DNA from: CAWGGS01 sp046704745
Lineage (GTDB): Bacteria > Desulfobacterota > Desulfobulbia > Desulfobulbales > Desulfocapsaceae
Reading direction: 5' to 3'
Length of the DNA stretch: 64,000 nt
Assembly: GCA_046704745.1 (NCBI GenBank)
Contig: JBJKRL010000072.1
Location: 36,494 to 100,493 of the forward strand
Shown here piece after piece: positions 16,447 to 25,107 of the stretch. A program made the position numbers and the translations under genes. The notes below the pieces were generated by a model. The model was not told where the DNA came from and made no database searches. It saw only the letters and a program-made list of their open reading frames with translations. Position 1 is the stretch's first letter, and the number at the start of each line of letters is the position of its first letter.

Positions 16447-18465
16447 ATGTCCGATCCGCACTTTCAACTCGTTACCTCCTTTACACCTTCAGGGGATCAG
16501 CCCGAAGCCATCGACAAGCTGGTGCAAGGTGTGATGCGGGGTGATAAGAGCCAGGTCCTGCTCGGTGTCACCGGTTCGGGCAAGACCTTCACCATGGCAG
16601 GAGTTGTCGAACGACTCCAGCGTCCGGCCTTGGTTATTGCACCGAATAAGACCCTGGCCGCCCAGCTCTTTGCCGAATTCAGAGAACTCTTTCCCCATAA
16701 TGCCGTCGAATATTTTGTCTCCTACTACGATTATTACCAGCCGGAGGCCTATATCCCGCAATCGGATACCTATATCGAAAAGGACTCTTCGATTAATGAT
16801 GCCATTGATAAGATGCGCCATTCCGCCACCCGGTCGCTGTTGACAAGAAGAGATGTCCTGATCGTCGCCTCAGTCTCCTGCATCTACGGTCTGGGCTCGC
16901 CCGATGAGTATAAGAACATGCATCTTTTCCTGGATGTGGGGGCGGACTATCCACCGGAGGAGGTGCAGCGGCGTCTGGTCTTCATGCTCTATGAACGCAA
17001 CGATATCTCCTTTCATCGCGGTACGTTCCGGGTGAGAGGGGATGTGATTGATATCTTTCCGGTCCATGAGGAGGATCGGGCAATCAGGGTAGAATTTTTC
17101 GGCGATGCCATCGAGGCCATTTTGGTCATCGATCCTTTGCGCGGCACGGTCATTGAGAAACTCTCCGAGTTTACCGTATTCCCCGGCAGCCACTTCGTCA
17201 CCTCCAAAGAAAGGCTGCAGACCGCCATGGAAACGATCAAAGCCGAGCTTAAGGACCGGCTGGCCACTTTCCAGCAGGAGAACAGGCTGGTCGAAGCCCA
17301 GCGGCTGGAGCAGAGAACCATGTTCGATCTGGAGATGATCCAGGAGCTTGGCTATTGTAACGGTATAGAGAACTATAGCCGGCATCTTACCGGCAAGCCG
17401 GCAGGAGCTCCGCCGCCGAACCTCCTCGATTACTTTCCCGAAGATTACCTGCTCTTTATCGATGAGTCGCATATCGGAGTGCCGCAATTAAACGGCATGT
17501 ACAACGGTGACAGGTCGCGCAAACAAACCTTGGTGGATTTCGGCTTCCGATTGCCGTCGGCCTTGGACAACAGGCCGCTTCGCTTTGACGAATTCTGCAG
17601 CCGGATCAACCAGGTGATTTACGTCTCGGCAACACCCGGTCCCTATGAACAGGATCAGGCCCAAGGCAGGGTGGTCGACCAGATCATCAGGCCAACCGGG
17701 CTGATGGATCCGCGCATCGAAGTGCGGCCGGCGGTCAACCAGGTTGATGATCTGCTTGAGGAGATCCGGATACGGGCAGCAAAAAACGAGGCGGTCCTGG
17801 TCACCACCCTTACCAAACGGATGGCCGAGGACCTGACCGAGTATTATGAAAAGCTCGACGTCAAGGTCCGTTACCTGCATTCCGACATCAAGACCCTGGA
17901 GCGGGTGGAGCTGATCCGCGACCTTAGAAACGGTGATTTTCAGGTCTTGATCGGCATCAACCTGCTCCGGGAGGGCCTGGATCTTCCGGAGGTTTCGCTG
18001 GTGGCGATTCTCGATGCCGACAAAGAAGGCTTTTTGCGTTCCGACAGGTCGTTGATCCAGACCTGCGGCCGGGCTGCCAGGAACGTCGACGGCCTGGTCA
18101 TCATGTATGCCGACGAGATCACCGGATCCATGCAGCGAACTATAGACGAGACCGAACGCCGGCGGGAAATACAGGCGGCGTTTAATGCCGAACACGGCAT
18201 CATCCCGCAGACGGTCCGTTCCGAGATCAAAGACACCCTGCATCAGCATCTGCGAAAATCCGGTTACCTTATCGATGAGCCGACTGATTTGCCCTTGGCC
18301 GCCGAGACTGAGGCCTTTTACGGATCCATTAAGGATTTGGAAAAGGAGATCAAGAGATTGGAACAGGAGATGTACAAGGCGGCAAAAGAATTGGCCTTTG
18401 AAGAGGCCGCGCAGCTGCGCGACAGGATAAAAAAATTGCGCATGCTGGAGATCGAGATCGGATGA
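16447..18465 (+). CDS. uvrB: Excinuclease ABC subunit B
   Basis: 672 residues, usual length. ATG 16447 (MSDPHFQLVTSFTPSGDQPEAI) is chosen; the upstream TTG adds only five residues. Walker A GVTGSGKTF, the beta-hairpin YYDYYQPEAYIP, Walker B FIDESH, helicase motif VSATPG, QTCGRAARN, and a C-terminal UVR motif (LEQEMYKAAKELAFEEAAQLRDRIK) are present. It acts with UvrA and UvrC, not encoded here, in nucleotide excision repair. Its stop overlaps the start of the acyltransferase gene (ATGA). Confidence 0.98.
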   Translation: MSDPHFQLVTSFTPSGDQPEAIDKLVQGVMRGDKSQVLLGVTGSGKTFTMAGVVERLQRPALVIAPNKTLAAQLFAEFRELFPHNAVEYFVSYYDYYQPEAYIPQSDTYIEKDSSINDAIDKMRHSATRSLLTRRDVLIVASVSCIYGLGSPDEYKNMHLFLDVGADYPPEEVQRRLVFMLYERNDISFHRGTFRVRGDVIDIFPVHEEDRAIRVEFFGDAIEAILVIDPLRGTVIEKLSEFTVFPGSHFVTSKERLQTAMETIKAELKDRLATFQQENRLVEAQRLEQRTMFDLEMIQELGYCNGIENYSRHLTGKPAGAPPPNLLDYFPEDYLLFIDESHIGVPQLNGMYNGDRSRKQTLVDFGFRLPSALDNRPLRFDEFCSRINQVIYVSATPGPYEQDQAQGRVVDQIIRPTGLMDPRIEVRPAVNQVDDLLEEIRIRAAKNEAVLVTTLTKRMAEDLTEYYEKLDVKVRYLHSDIKTLERVELIRDLRNGDFQVLIGINLLREGLDLPEVSLVAILDADKEGFLRSDRSLIQTCGRAARNVDGLVIMYADEITGSMQRTIDETERRREIQAAFNAEHGIIPQTVRSEIKDTLHQHLRKSGYLIDEPTDLPLAAETEAFYGSIKDLEKEIKRLEQEMYKAAKELAFEEAAQLRDRIKKLRMLEIEIG

Positions 18466-19136
18466 AACAGGAAAGCCTTCTCCATAAGATATCCCTTGCT
18501 ATGGTGCCGCCGCTGGTTGCCTGGCTTATGAAGGTTTGGTTCTTGACCTGCCGAATCACTGAACACAACACTCAAAATCGCAAGCAATGCCGGGAATATG
18601 AAAATCCTGTCATAGCCACCTTCTGGCATCATGCAATTCTCTTCCTTCTCTATCATATGCGCAGGGAGTTGGTGGCGGCGGTGGTCAGCGCCAGCACCGA
18701 CGGTGAGTATATTGCCAGGTTGGGAGCCAGGTTCGGCTTCAAGTCGGTACGCGGTTCCAGGAACAGGAGAGGCATGCAGGTCTTGAAGGAGTCAATGAAA
18801 TACCTTGCAGAGGGATGGCATATGGCCATTGTTGCCGACGGCTCTCAAGGACCCGCTCTGAAAGTCCAGGCCGGTTCCATATTTTTGGCATCCAAAAGCG
18901 GCTCGCCGATTTTGCCGATGACGTGGTCCGCCTCGCGCCATTGGATCGTCCCCTCCTGGGACCGGATGGTAATACCCAAGCCCTTTTCCCGGATTGATTT
19001 GTTCTATGGCAAACCAGTGCATGTTCCCAAGGACGTGAAAGGGGAGAAAATCGAAGAGTATAGGCAGCAGGTGGAAAACAATCTCAACGAGATTTATGAG
19101 CAGGCGTGGGCTCTTTACGGGAAACAACAACACTGA
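18462..19136 (+). CDS. Lysophospholipid acyltransferase-family protein (DUF374)
   Basis: 224 residues, start overlapping the uvrB stop. DUF374 motifs: ATFWHHAILF near residue 48 (the HX4-type catalytic region of LPLATs, here WHHAIL), SASTDGEYIARLGARFGFKSVRGS, and VADGSQGPALKVQAGSIFLA. An N-terminal hydrophobic helix predicts membrane association. The DUF374 family is related to lipid A and glycerolipid acyltransferases; the substrate is unknown. Coupling to uvrB is likely only operonic. Confidence 0.88.
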   Translation: MKQESLLHKISLAMVPPLVAWLMKVWFLTCRITEHNTQNRKQCREYENPVIATFWHHAILFLLYHMRRELVAAVVSASTDGEYIARLGARFGFKSVRGSRNRRGMQVLKESMKYLAEGWHMAIVADGSQGPALKVQAGSIFLASKSGSPILPMTWSASRHWIVPSWDRMVIPKPFSRIDLFYGKPVHVPKDVKGEKIEEYRQQVENNLNEIYEQAWALYGKQQH

Positions 19137-19191
19137 TGGCGTCGAAAAAACTCTCCATCTGCTTCGTTGCATCCCAAAGGTACTTCTAAAG

Positions 19192-19258
19192 GGCACACAA
19201 ATTTTTAATCAGTACGACGTACCCAGAGTACACCGAAATAATTAAAAATTTGTGCGCC
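19192..19258. repeat. Inverted repeat downstream of the DUF374 gene
   Basis: The arms GGCACACAAATTTTTAAT (19192-19209) and ATTAAAAATTTGTGCGCC (19241-19258) pair with one mismatch over 18 bp and a 31-base loop. A weaker outer pairing (GGCGTCGAAAAAACT near 19139 with AGTTTTTTACTTAGCC near 19268) suggests a larger element. It could act as a terminator or be a dispersed palindromic element. Confidence 0.6.
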
Positions 19259-19338
19259 TCTCATATGAAGTTTTTTACTTAGCCGTCCTTATGACAAAGC
19301 GTTACAAAGCAATAGAATAATCTACCTCTCAATTAGTG

Positions 19339-20718
19339 ATGAAAGAGACTCAAGGATTGGTAATCGCCGGGATATCCGGCGGCTCCGGAAAAAGCGTGGT
19401 AACGGTGGGGCTGATAGCGGCATTAGGGGCCAGGGGGAAGACCATCGTGCCCTTTAAAAAAGGTCCGGATTACATTGATGCAGGCTGGATGCAGCTTGCG
19501 GCAGGAAGACGCTGTTACAACCTGGACCCCTACTTGATGAGTGAGGAGTCCATTCTTCGTTCGTTTTTCAACCGTTCCCGTGGCGCAGACCTTGCCATGG
19601 TCGAGGGCAATCGTGGGCTCTTCGATGGCGTTAACGCTTTGGGTGCCTACTCGACTGCGGAGCTTGCTTTATTGCTCAAGCTGCCGATCCTTCTGGTGGT
19701 CAACTGCACCAAAACCACCCGCACTGTGGCTGCCATGGTGCTCGGCTGCATGAACCTCGATCCGCGAATCCGGATCTGTGGTGTCATCCTGAATCAGATT
19801 GCAACGGAAAGGCAACGTATGATTGTTGCCCAAGCCGTGGAAAACGATACGGGGGTACCTGTTCTGGGAGTGTTCCCGCGTTTACATAAAGATATTTTCC
19901 CCATGAGACACTTGGGGATGATTCCGCATCAGGAGTATTCCGGTACTGCACAAGCTCTAAGTCTTTTAGGAAATACCGTTGCCGAAAACTGCGATCTTGA
20001 TCGGATATTGGCCATTGCCGAACCTGTACAATTTGATGCTGAAATCGGGATGCAGATGTCTGAGTCCTCCGATTTTGGCGCCGGGGTGCGAATCGGAGTC
20101 CTTCAGGATGCCGCCTTCCAGTTCTACTACTCGGAGAATCTGGAAGCACTGGAAAGGGCAGGGGCCGAAATTGTACCGATAAATGCCCTGGAAGATCCGG
20201 CATTGCCGGAGGTGGACGGACTGTATATCGGCGGAGGTTTTCCTGAAACCTCAGCCCGCAGGCTTGCCGATAACGAGAGCTTCCGCCTATCTGTCCGGGA
20301 GGCTGCGGAGCACGGGTTGCCGATCTACGCCGAATGCGGGGGACTCATATATCTTGGCTCGTCGATCATCGTGGAAGAGCGAGAATATCCTTTGGCCGGG
20401 GTCTTTCCCATCCGCTTTGGCATGTCCGATAAACCCCAGGCCCATGGATACTCCATATTTATCGTGGATGGACCGAACCCCTTTTATGAGAGAGGGGTGG
20501 AGATCAAGGGCCATGAGTTTCGGTACTCGACTGTATTGGAGTGGCAGGGAAAACCCGAGGATCTGGCCTTGCAAATGAAAAGGGGCAAAGGGTTCATGAG
20601 CGGCCGCGACGGTCTTACCAGAAATAATGTCCTCGCCCTTTATACCCATGTGCATGCCGAAGGAACTGCGGAGTGGGCAGAGGGGCTTCTGAGACGATGC
20701 CGGCTGTACCGCGGATAA
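19339..20718 (+). CDS. cbiA: Cobyrinate a,c-diamide synthase
   Basis: 459 residues; ATG 19339 (GTG 19336 overlaps it). The P-loop GISGGSGKS, the FKKGPDYIDAGW signature, and the VEGNRGLFDG segment form the dethiobiotin-synthase-like ATPase domain. The C-terminal class-I glutamine amidotransferase domain has the nucleophile cysteine in YAECGGLIYLG and the histidine in THVHAEG. It makes glutamine-dependent amides on the a and c side chains of cobyrinate. The homologous DsrN of sulfur-metabolising bacteria amidates sirohaem; no dsr genes are nearby, so cobamide synthesis is favoured. Cobamides fit the corrinoid needs of the Wood-Ljungdahl pathway. No cobalamin riboswitch is visible upstream. Confidence 0.9.
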   Translation: MKETQGLVIAGISGGSGKSVVTVGLIAALGARGKTIVPFKKGPDYIDAGWMQLAAGRRCYNLDPYLMSEESILRSFFNRSRGADLAMVEGNRGLFDGVNALGAYSTAELALLLKLPILLVVNCTKTTRTVAAMVLGCMNLDPRIRICGVILNQIATERQRMIVAQAVENDTGVPVLGVFPRLHKDIFPMRHLGMIPHQEYSGTAQALSLLGNTVAENCDLDRILAIAEPVQFDAEIGMQMSESSDFGAGVRIGVLQDAAFQFYYSENLEALERAGAEIVPINALEDPALPEVDGLYIGGGFPETSARRLADNESFRLSVREAAEHGLPIYAECGGLIYLGSSIIVEEREYPLAGVFPIRFGMSDKPQAHGYSIFIVDGPNPFYERGVEIKGHEFRYSTVLEWQGKPEDLALQMKRGKGFMSGRDGLTRNNVLALYTHVHAEGTAEWAEGLLRRCRLYRG

Positions 20719-20749
20719 GGGCGCATCTGGTTTATTTGAACCCAAAAAG

Positions 20750-21094
20750 CTACTGCGGCGGTGCCCCCAGAACCTTGGTGTAGATCATTTCCTGCTGGTG
20801 TTGTTCCGGGGCCGGATCTACCCAGTGGATAAAGGATTCGGTGACCCGCATAAAATCCCCTTGGTCATTCTGACATTTTTCGCAGATGGATTCGGCCATA
20901 TCCCGGTACATGATAACCTTGGAAGCTGGCTCTCCATCAGCGGCCACCGCCGCCATCTTCCGGCATCCGCAATCAAGACGGACAACAACAACCCCGATTC
21001 CGTCGGGGCTGCCCTCCAGGATGCCTTCAATCATGGCTAATTCGCGTTTTTCCGCTTGAAGTTCCTTTTTTTTCTTTCCTGTTTTATTTGTCAT
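20750..21094 (-). CDS. Small hypothetical protein with CxC...CxxC motif
   Basis: 114 residues. A lysine-rich N terminus (MTNKTGKKKKELQAEKRE) is followed by a small domain with LDCGCRK and SICEKCQNDQGD, a possible metal-binding or disulfide arrangement. No membrane helix. The ORF ends 31 bp from the convergent cbiA end. It lies 13 bp downstream of the YIP1-domain gene on the same strand, so it is probably its operon partner. Function unknown. Confidence 0.6.
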   Translation of the reverse strand: MTNKTGKKKKELQAEKRELAMIEGILEGSPDGIGVVVVRLDCGCRKMAAVAADGEPASKVIMYRDMAESICEKCQNDQGDFMRVTESFIHWVDPAPEQHQQEMIYTKVLGAPPQ

Positions 21095-21107
21095 TTTACC
21101 TTACTTA

Positions 21108-22370
21108 TTAATGATTTCCTTTTGATACTCCTGCATCTTTCAATGCTTCAAGACCGGAGAGATCTATACTTTGGGCTGCGTTTTTCAGCACATTGATATC
21201 CGCAGCGCTGCCTGAACTCTTAACAGAGAAACGACCTGCAACAATGATCGTATATTCTCCAGAGCCGCTATGGGAATTCCATTGTTCGTGAATCATCCGA
21301 GACCCTTGTTTATAGGTCTTTTCAAAACCGTCTGCCGTTGATTTCTCCTGCGTTACTCCGGCCCAATCGGCAAGCGCCATTACGCCTTTGGCAAGTCCCA
21401 TGTCGGTAATTTCAACTTGAAGATTGTGACCACTCCCGTCTCCATAAGATGCCTGGGCGGTAGAGATCTGGAACCCCATGGCGCCATTTCGCTCTGCCGA
21501 GGCATCGGAGCGGGTCCAGCCATTAAGCTTCTCCGGTAAAAAGGCCTTGATGCGGTCCGGGGCCAGGGTTACGATAGTTCCTTTGCTGCCCATAGCTGTG
21601 GCCATCATTTTGCTGGCCGCCTTTTTTTGTGCTTCTACATCGCCGGATTTCTGTGCTTTTGCCATCTCTTTTCCGGCACTTTCCATTCGGTTGCTCCAAT
21701 CTTCCAGCTTTCCTCCAAGGCTGTTTTTATCAAAACTTCCACCCTCTTGTACACCGGTTTGTGGTGCCGTCATAGCATTTCTCATGTGAACGCCGGTGAT
21801 GCCGCCGACAACGGCGGAGATGACAAAACCGATTACAATGGCAACGATTATGGACACAGCCGTGTATCCCAAGGATTTTTCCGGTGGGCATTTCATTGTA
21901 ACCGGCAGACCGAGGTAAAGAAGGTAGATACTATAAAGTGAGCCGAGCAGAAGAAGCGGTATTCCTATCCAGGGGATAAGCTGGAGTACTCCTGCTATCC
22001 AGGCAGCGGTATAGGCATAGGCTACTACTTTCAGTGCCTGCAGTTGATTCTTGCTGCCACCGAAACTTGGCGCCAGCATATCGACGATAAGGGCCATAAC
22101 ATAAACTCCGGCAAGGATAAAGATATAGTTTAAGACCATATTACTTAGCCCCTGCCCGATACCCAGGTGATAGGTGCCCATGAAGGGTATGTGGATACCG
22201 AAAATACTTAATTTAAGAAAACTGACTATGGGAGTGATTGCTGCCAGTATCAGAATATACCCCAGATAAAGTTCTTTGATGGATGTCTGTTCACTCCCGA
22301 TGGTTTCCCATTCCGTTTTTGGGCTGGTGAGAATTAATTTTATGCGTTCTATAAGTTTGTTCATGTCCAT
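21108..22370 (-). CDS. YIP1-domain membrane protein with extra C-terminal domain
   Basis: 420 residues; ATG 22370 has GGAGG five bases upstream. Residues about 1-190 match the YIP1 family: start MNKLIERIKLILTSPKTEWETI, then five hydrophobic helices. Another helix (about 185-205, SIIVAIVIGFVISAVVGG) leads to a soluble domain. That domain, about residues 280-420, begins FLPEKLNGWTRSDASAERNG and resembles secreted or periplasmic domains that follow such anchors. The combination suggests an envelope or stress function, but no specific role is known. Confidence 0.75.
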   Translation of the reverse strand: MDMNKLIERIKLILTSPKTEWETIGSEQTSIKELYLGYILILAAITPIVSFLKLSIFGIHIPFMGTYHLGIGQGLSNMVLNYIFILAGVYVMALIVDMLAPSFGGSKNQLQALKVVAYAYTAAWIAGVLQLIPWIGIPLLLLGSLYSIYLLYLGLPVTMKCPPEKSLGYTAVSIIVAIVIGFVISAVVGGITGVHMRNAMTAPQTGVQEGGSFDKNSLGGKLEDWSNRMESAGKEMAKAQKSGDVEAQKKAASKMMATAMGSKGTIVTLAPDRIKAFLPEKLNGWTRSDASAERNGAMGFQISTAQASYGDGSGHNLQVEITDMGLAKGVMALADWAGVTQEKSTADGFEKTYKQGSRMIHEQWNSHSGSGEYTIIVAGRFSVKSSGSAADINVLKNAAQSIDLSGLEALKDAGVSKGNH

Positions 22371-22555
22371 GGCCCCCTCCTGATGTTGATCTTTTTCTCT
22401 TTACCGAACAATTTTCTTCCAAATGATGTACTTAAAGATGCCGGTTGCGTAAAAAAGATATCCGGCAGAAGACGGATTTTTCTAGGAATCTTTCAAGCTC
22501 ATTTATTTCTTATTTTCAATATGTTACTGAATTATTATCATTTTGTTGGATTGGA

Positions 22556-23038
22556 TTACTCTCTAGCTGAAAGGGCTTTTTCCCCCTGTGTTTTAGAGGC
22601 TGCCCCGGCCGTGTCTAAAATCCCCGGACTAAAACCCTGCACCTCCGAAATACGCCCCCGCCACCACACACCCTTGCAATCGGACATTCTACAACCTTGG
22701 GCGTCAAAAAACTTGGCATTCTTGAGATGGATATAAGATGGGGTCTCGGTCTGTTCAGAAGGAGAGACACAAGAACATTGATCACCGATTTTTTTGAAGG
22801 TCGACTTTATTTCCTCGGAGGCTCGTCCGGCGGCAAGTGGATGAGCAAAATAAGCGCCAAGATCATCGAAATATTGCCTTACACCGGCAAGTGTTCCCGA
22901 AATCAGTAAACCTCCTACCATAAGTGTTATGTCCAACTCGAACTTGTTTTTATTGGCCATATTTACCAGAAATTGAAGAAACCAATCTTTCGCAGGTGCA
23001 TTACCGATGCTTTGCGCCTTCATTTTCTCTGGGATCAT
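22556..23038 (-). CDS. GvpU-like gas vesicle accessory protein homologue
   Basis: 160 residues; ATG 23038 preceded by AAGGAG with 6-base spacing (an earlier in-frame start adds 17 residues without a site). The sequence resembles Bacillus GvpU: DWFLQFLVNMANKNKFELDITLMVGGLLISGTLAG at the N terminus, and SYIHLKNAKFFD plus WWRGRISEVQGFSPG toward the C terminus. Four extra cysteines occur between residues 90 and 130. In Bacillus GvpU is encoded with gas vesicle genes, but no gvpA, gvpN or other gvp gene is present here, so it is an orphan with perhaps a different role. Confidence 0.65.
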   Translation of the reverse strand: MIPEKMKAQSIGNAPAKDWFLQFLVNMANKNKFELDITLMVGGLLISGTLAGVRQYFDDLGAYFAHPLAAGRASEEIKSTFKKIGDQCSCVSPSEQTETPSYIHLKNAKFFDAQGCRMSDCKGVWWRGRISEVQGFSPGILDTAGAASKTQGEKALSARE

Positions 23039-23344
23039 TTTTTCTCCTTGTTCGCTATTCAGATGAGCTGAACCGGATCGACTCGGCATCTAATTCCGTC
23101 CAGAGTGGAAGAACTATGAAAGCTCCCTTTTTCTGTCTGGTCATGATGTCGTTTCTAAAAAGTCTTTTACATAAAACAGCGATTAAAGCCGTTATTGTAC
23201 AGCCTGTTGTCCGGTCAACTTCTTCTCCTATGATAATAAGAACACTGAGGTATATTTGCCCACAAATTTTAATCTCCTGCTGAAAAATTGGGTTAGTTGT
23301 CTCCACATAAAGGATTGTCTACAATACCGGTCTTGATAGTTCCC

Positions 23345-24694
23345 TTACGATCCTGAAAGTGTCGGTAGATCGCTGCAGGTGTTTTTTGCCCCTTCCTTTT
23401 GCAGCAGCTTGAGAGTGTTCAGGTAGCGTTTGCGATGGTAATCGGCAAACTCCGGGTCTGTCGTTCGATACCTTTTTTCGATAAAATTCAGGTCGCCGAG
23501 TGTATTCTCCATCCTGTCTCGGATCATGTCGCATTTGCGCAACCCCCACCGGGCCGCGATGGAATCCTCCGGGTCGTGGGAGAGCCAGCGATAATTTTGC
23601 ACGACATACTTGAGGGTAACCGTGAGTCCGCCACCTAAGGAAATGGGCATGCCTTCCATGGTCTTATCGATGGAGGTCCTATCAAGTCTATTGTCCTTGA
23701 TGAGTTTTAAGAGATGCTCGATTTCAAATGAGATCATATCATCACGGCCGGGAGTGCTGTAAACTTCCCAGAGATACGATCCTTCCTTGCATCTCCCCTG
23801 TCGGCAGTGACGGTAACCGGCTTGGACCAGCGGAACCCGTTCCAGGAGATAGCGATAGATCGAGTGGATGATCAAAGCGGCCTTTTTTGAAGGATCATAC
23901 TGTTTAGGATCGATCCTGCGGGCTACGGCCATATCGAAGGTCTCTTTCTTTCGGCAAAATCCCGGAGCGTATTGTTCGGTGGAGTAGAAAGGTTGCTGTT
24001 GTTCGGGAAGATAGTGCCAACTCCCTGCGGTGAATACCGGCCAACGGAAACGGAGAATTCCTGTGCCGGCCTCACTGTCGACCCAGCCTGCATAATAGCT
24101 TCTATGTCGTATTTTCTGAATCTTTCTGGGCAGGGTTGCCTCCCAGGTCTGGAGTGGAGAAAACATGCTGCCGTCGAGGACAAGGCGTCCGATAATTCCC
24201 GCGTGTCCATTATCCAGAAATACCACACCCGGCGCCACCGAGTCCGGGCTTATGCGTATCGGGTAGGTATCCGCAGGTAATGTGCGGGTGGAGGTTTCTC
24301 GAAGCATAAAGAGAAGGGCTGCGCGGAATCGACGATCATGGGACCAGTTTCTGCTGGTGGGCAGGGTTTTCCAGGTGGTCGACCAGCTTCCGATCAGGCG
24401 ACCATCTTGGGTGGTGGCGGCGGCAGGCAGATTGGCTATCCTGGCATAGATCCAACGAATGGCGTAGGGGACATCGGCACAGTCGACAGGGATGGAGTGA
24501 CGAATAAAGAAACCTTCGTTGATGTTTTTTTCCACCCAGTCTGCGAAACGATTCTCTTCGGCAATGTTCCATCGTCTTTCCCCGACCTGCCATATCTGAC
24601 CCGCAGCATCAGGATTCGTGGCGGCCGGAACCTTATCCGGTCCGAGAAGCACGAAACAGGCAACAATAAGACAACCTGCGATAAAAGTTTTCAT
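23345..24694 (-). CDS. Exported protein with NlpC/P60-like cysteine and histidine motifs
   Basis: 449 residues. ATG 24694 follows AAGGAAC and starts a signal peptide (KTFIAGCLIVACFVLLGPDKVPAA). Near residue 70 is VDCADVPYAIRWIYARIANLPA, and near residue 160 GVVFLDNGHAGIIGRL. This cysteine plus histidine arrangement recalls NlpC/P60 or transglutaminase-like enzymes. The C-terminal half is helical and charged, with no known motif. A periplasmic cysteine peptidase or amidase is an inference from these motifs only. No clear operon partner. Confidence 0.6.
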   Translation of the reverse strand: MKTFIAGCLIVACFVLLGPDKVPAATNPDAAGQIWQVGERRWNIAEENRFADWVEKNINEGFFIRHSIPVDCADVPYAIRWIYARIANLPAAATTQDGRLIGSWSTTWKTLPTSRNWSHDRRFRAALLFMLRETSTRTLPADTYPIRISPDSVAPGVVFLDNGHAGIIGRLVLDGSMFSPLQTWEATLPRKIQKIRHRSYYAGWVDSEAGTGILRFRWPVFTAGSWHYLPEQQQPFYSTEQYAPGFCRKKETFDMAVARRIDPKQYDPSKKAALIIHSIYRYLLERVPLVQAGYRHCRQGRCKEGSYLWEVYSTPGRDDMISFEIEHLLKLIKDNRLDRTSIDKTMEGMPISLGGGLTVTLKYVVQNYRWLSHDPEDSIAARWGLRKCDMIRDRMENTLGDLNFIEKRYRTTDPEFADYHRKRYLNTLKLLQKEGAKNTCSDLPTLSGS

Positions 24695-25107
24695 ATCTTG
24701 TTCCTTACAAAAGACCCTCCAGATGAAGTTTCCCCATGCTTGCTGCACCTATTGTAAATCCGGTATGTGAATAAAGGTAATACTTTTTCTGTTTTTCCGG
24801 CCGGACAAAATGCAGATACAGATTATTCCGTTTTTCGAATATAAAAATTACCATAGTGTTCATGATATAATCGGGTAAGGTGACTGAAAGAGTGACGATG
24901 ATGAGATATTAAAAGGCCTGGTATACAAGGCAAAGCGGAGACGCCAAGTGTACTGCGGCAGAAGAGGCTTGACAGAGGACTGGTTCACGATTTACACAAG
25001 AACTATTCTCAAAAGATACAGAAGATGTGTTTCTGTCAATACAGTTGTATTAAAGAACCCTTTTTGCAAGCGGCCAAAACAATAAATTCCGAGCCGAAGA
25101 GGAAAAG
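24695..25107. other. Promoter region upstream of gltB
   Basis: About 410 bp between the divergent exported-protein gene and gltB. It is AT-rich on the left and mixed on the right. No riboswitch or operator was recognised. No ORF with a plausible ribosome site was seen. Confidence 0.4.

Noticed and set aside
19259..19338. Cobalamin riboswitch before cbiA
   Set aside because: Too short and lacking the B12-box pattern.
19339..20718. DsrN rather than CbiA
   Set aside because: The two are homologous, but no dsr genes are present in the window; cobyrinate amidation is the simpler call.
23055..23306. Minus-strand frame of 83 codons upstream of the GvpU-like gene
   Set aside because: GTG start without a ribosome site, no family cues, and it overlaps the GvpU-like ribosome site.
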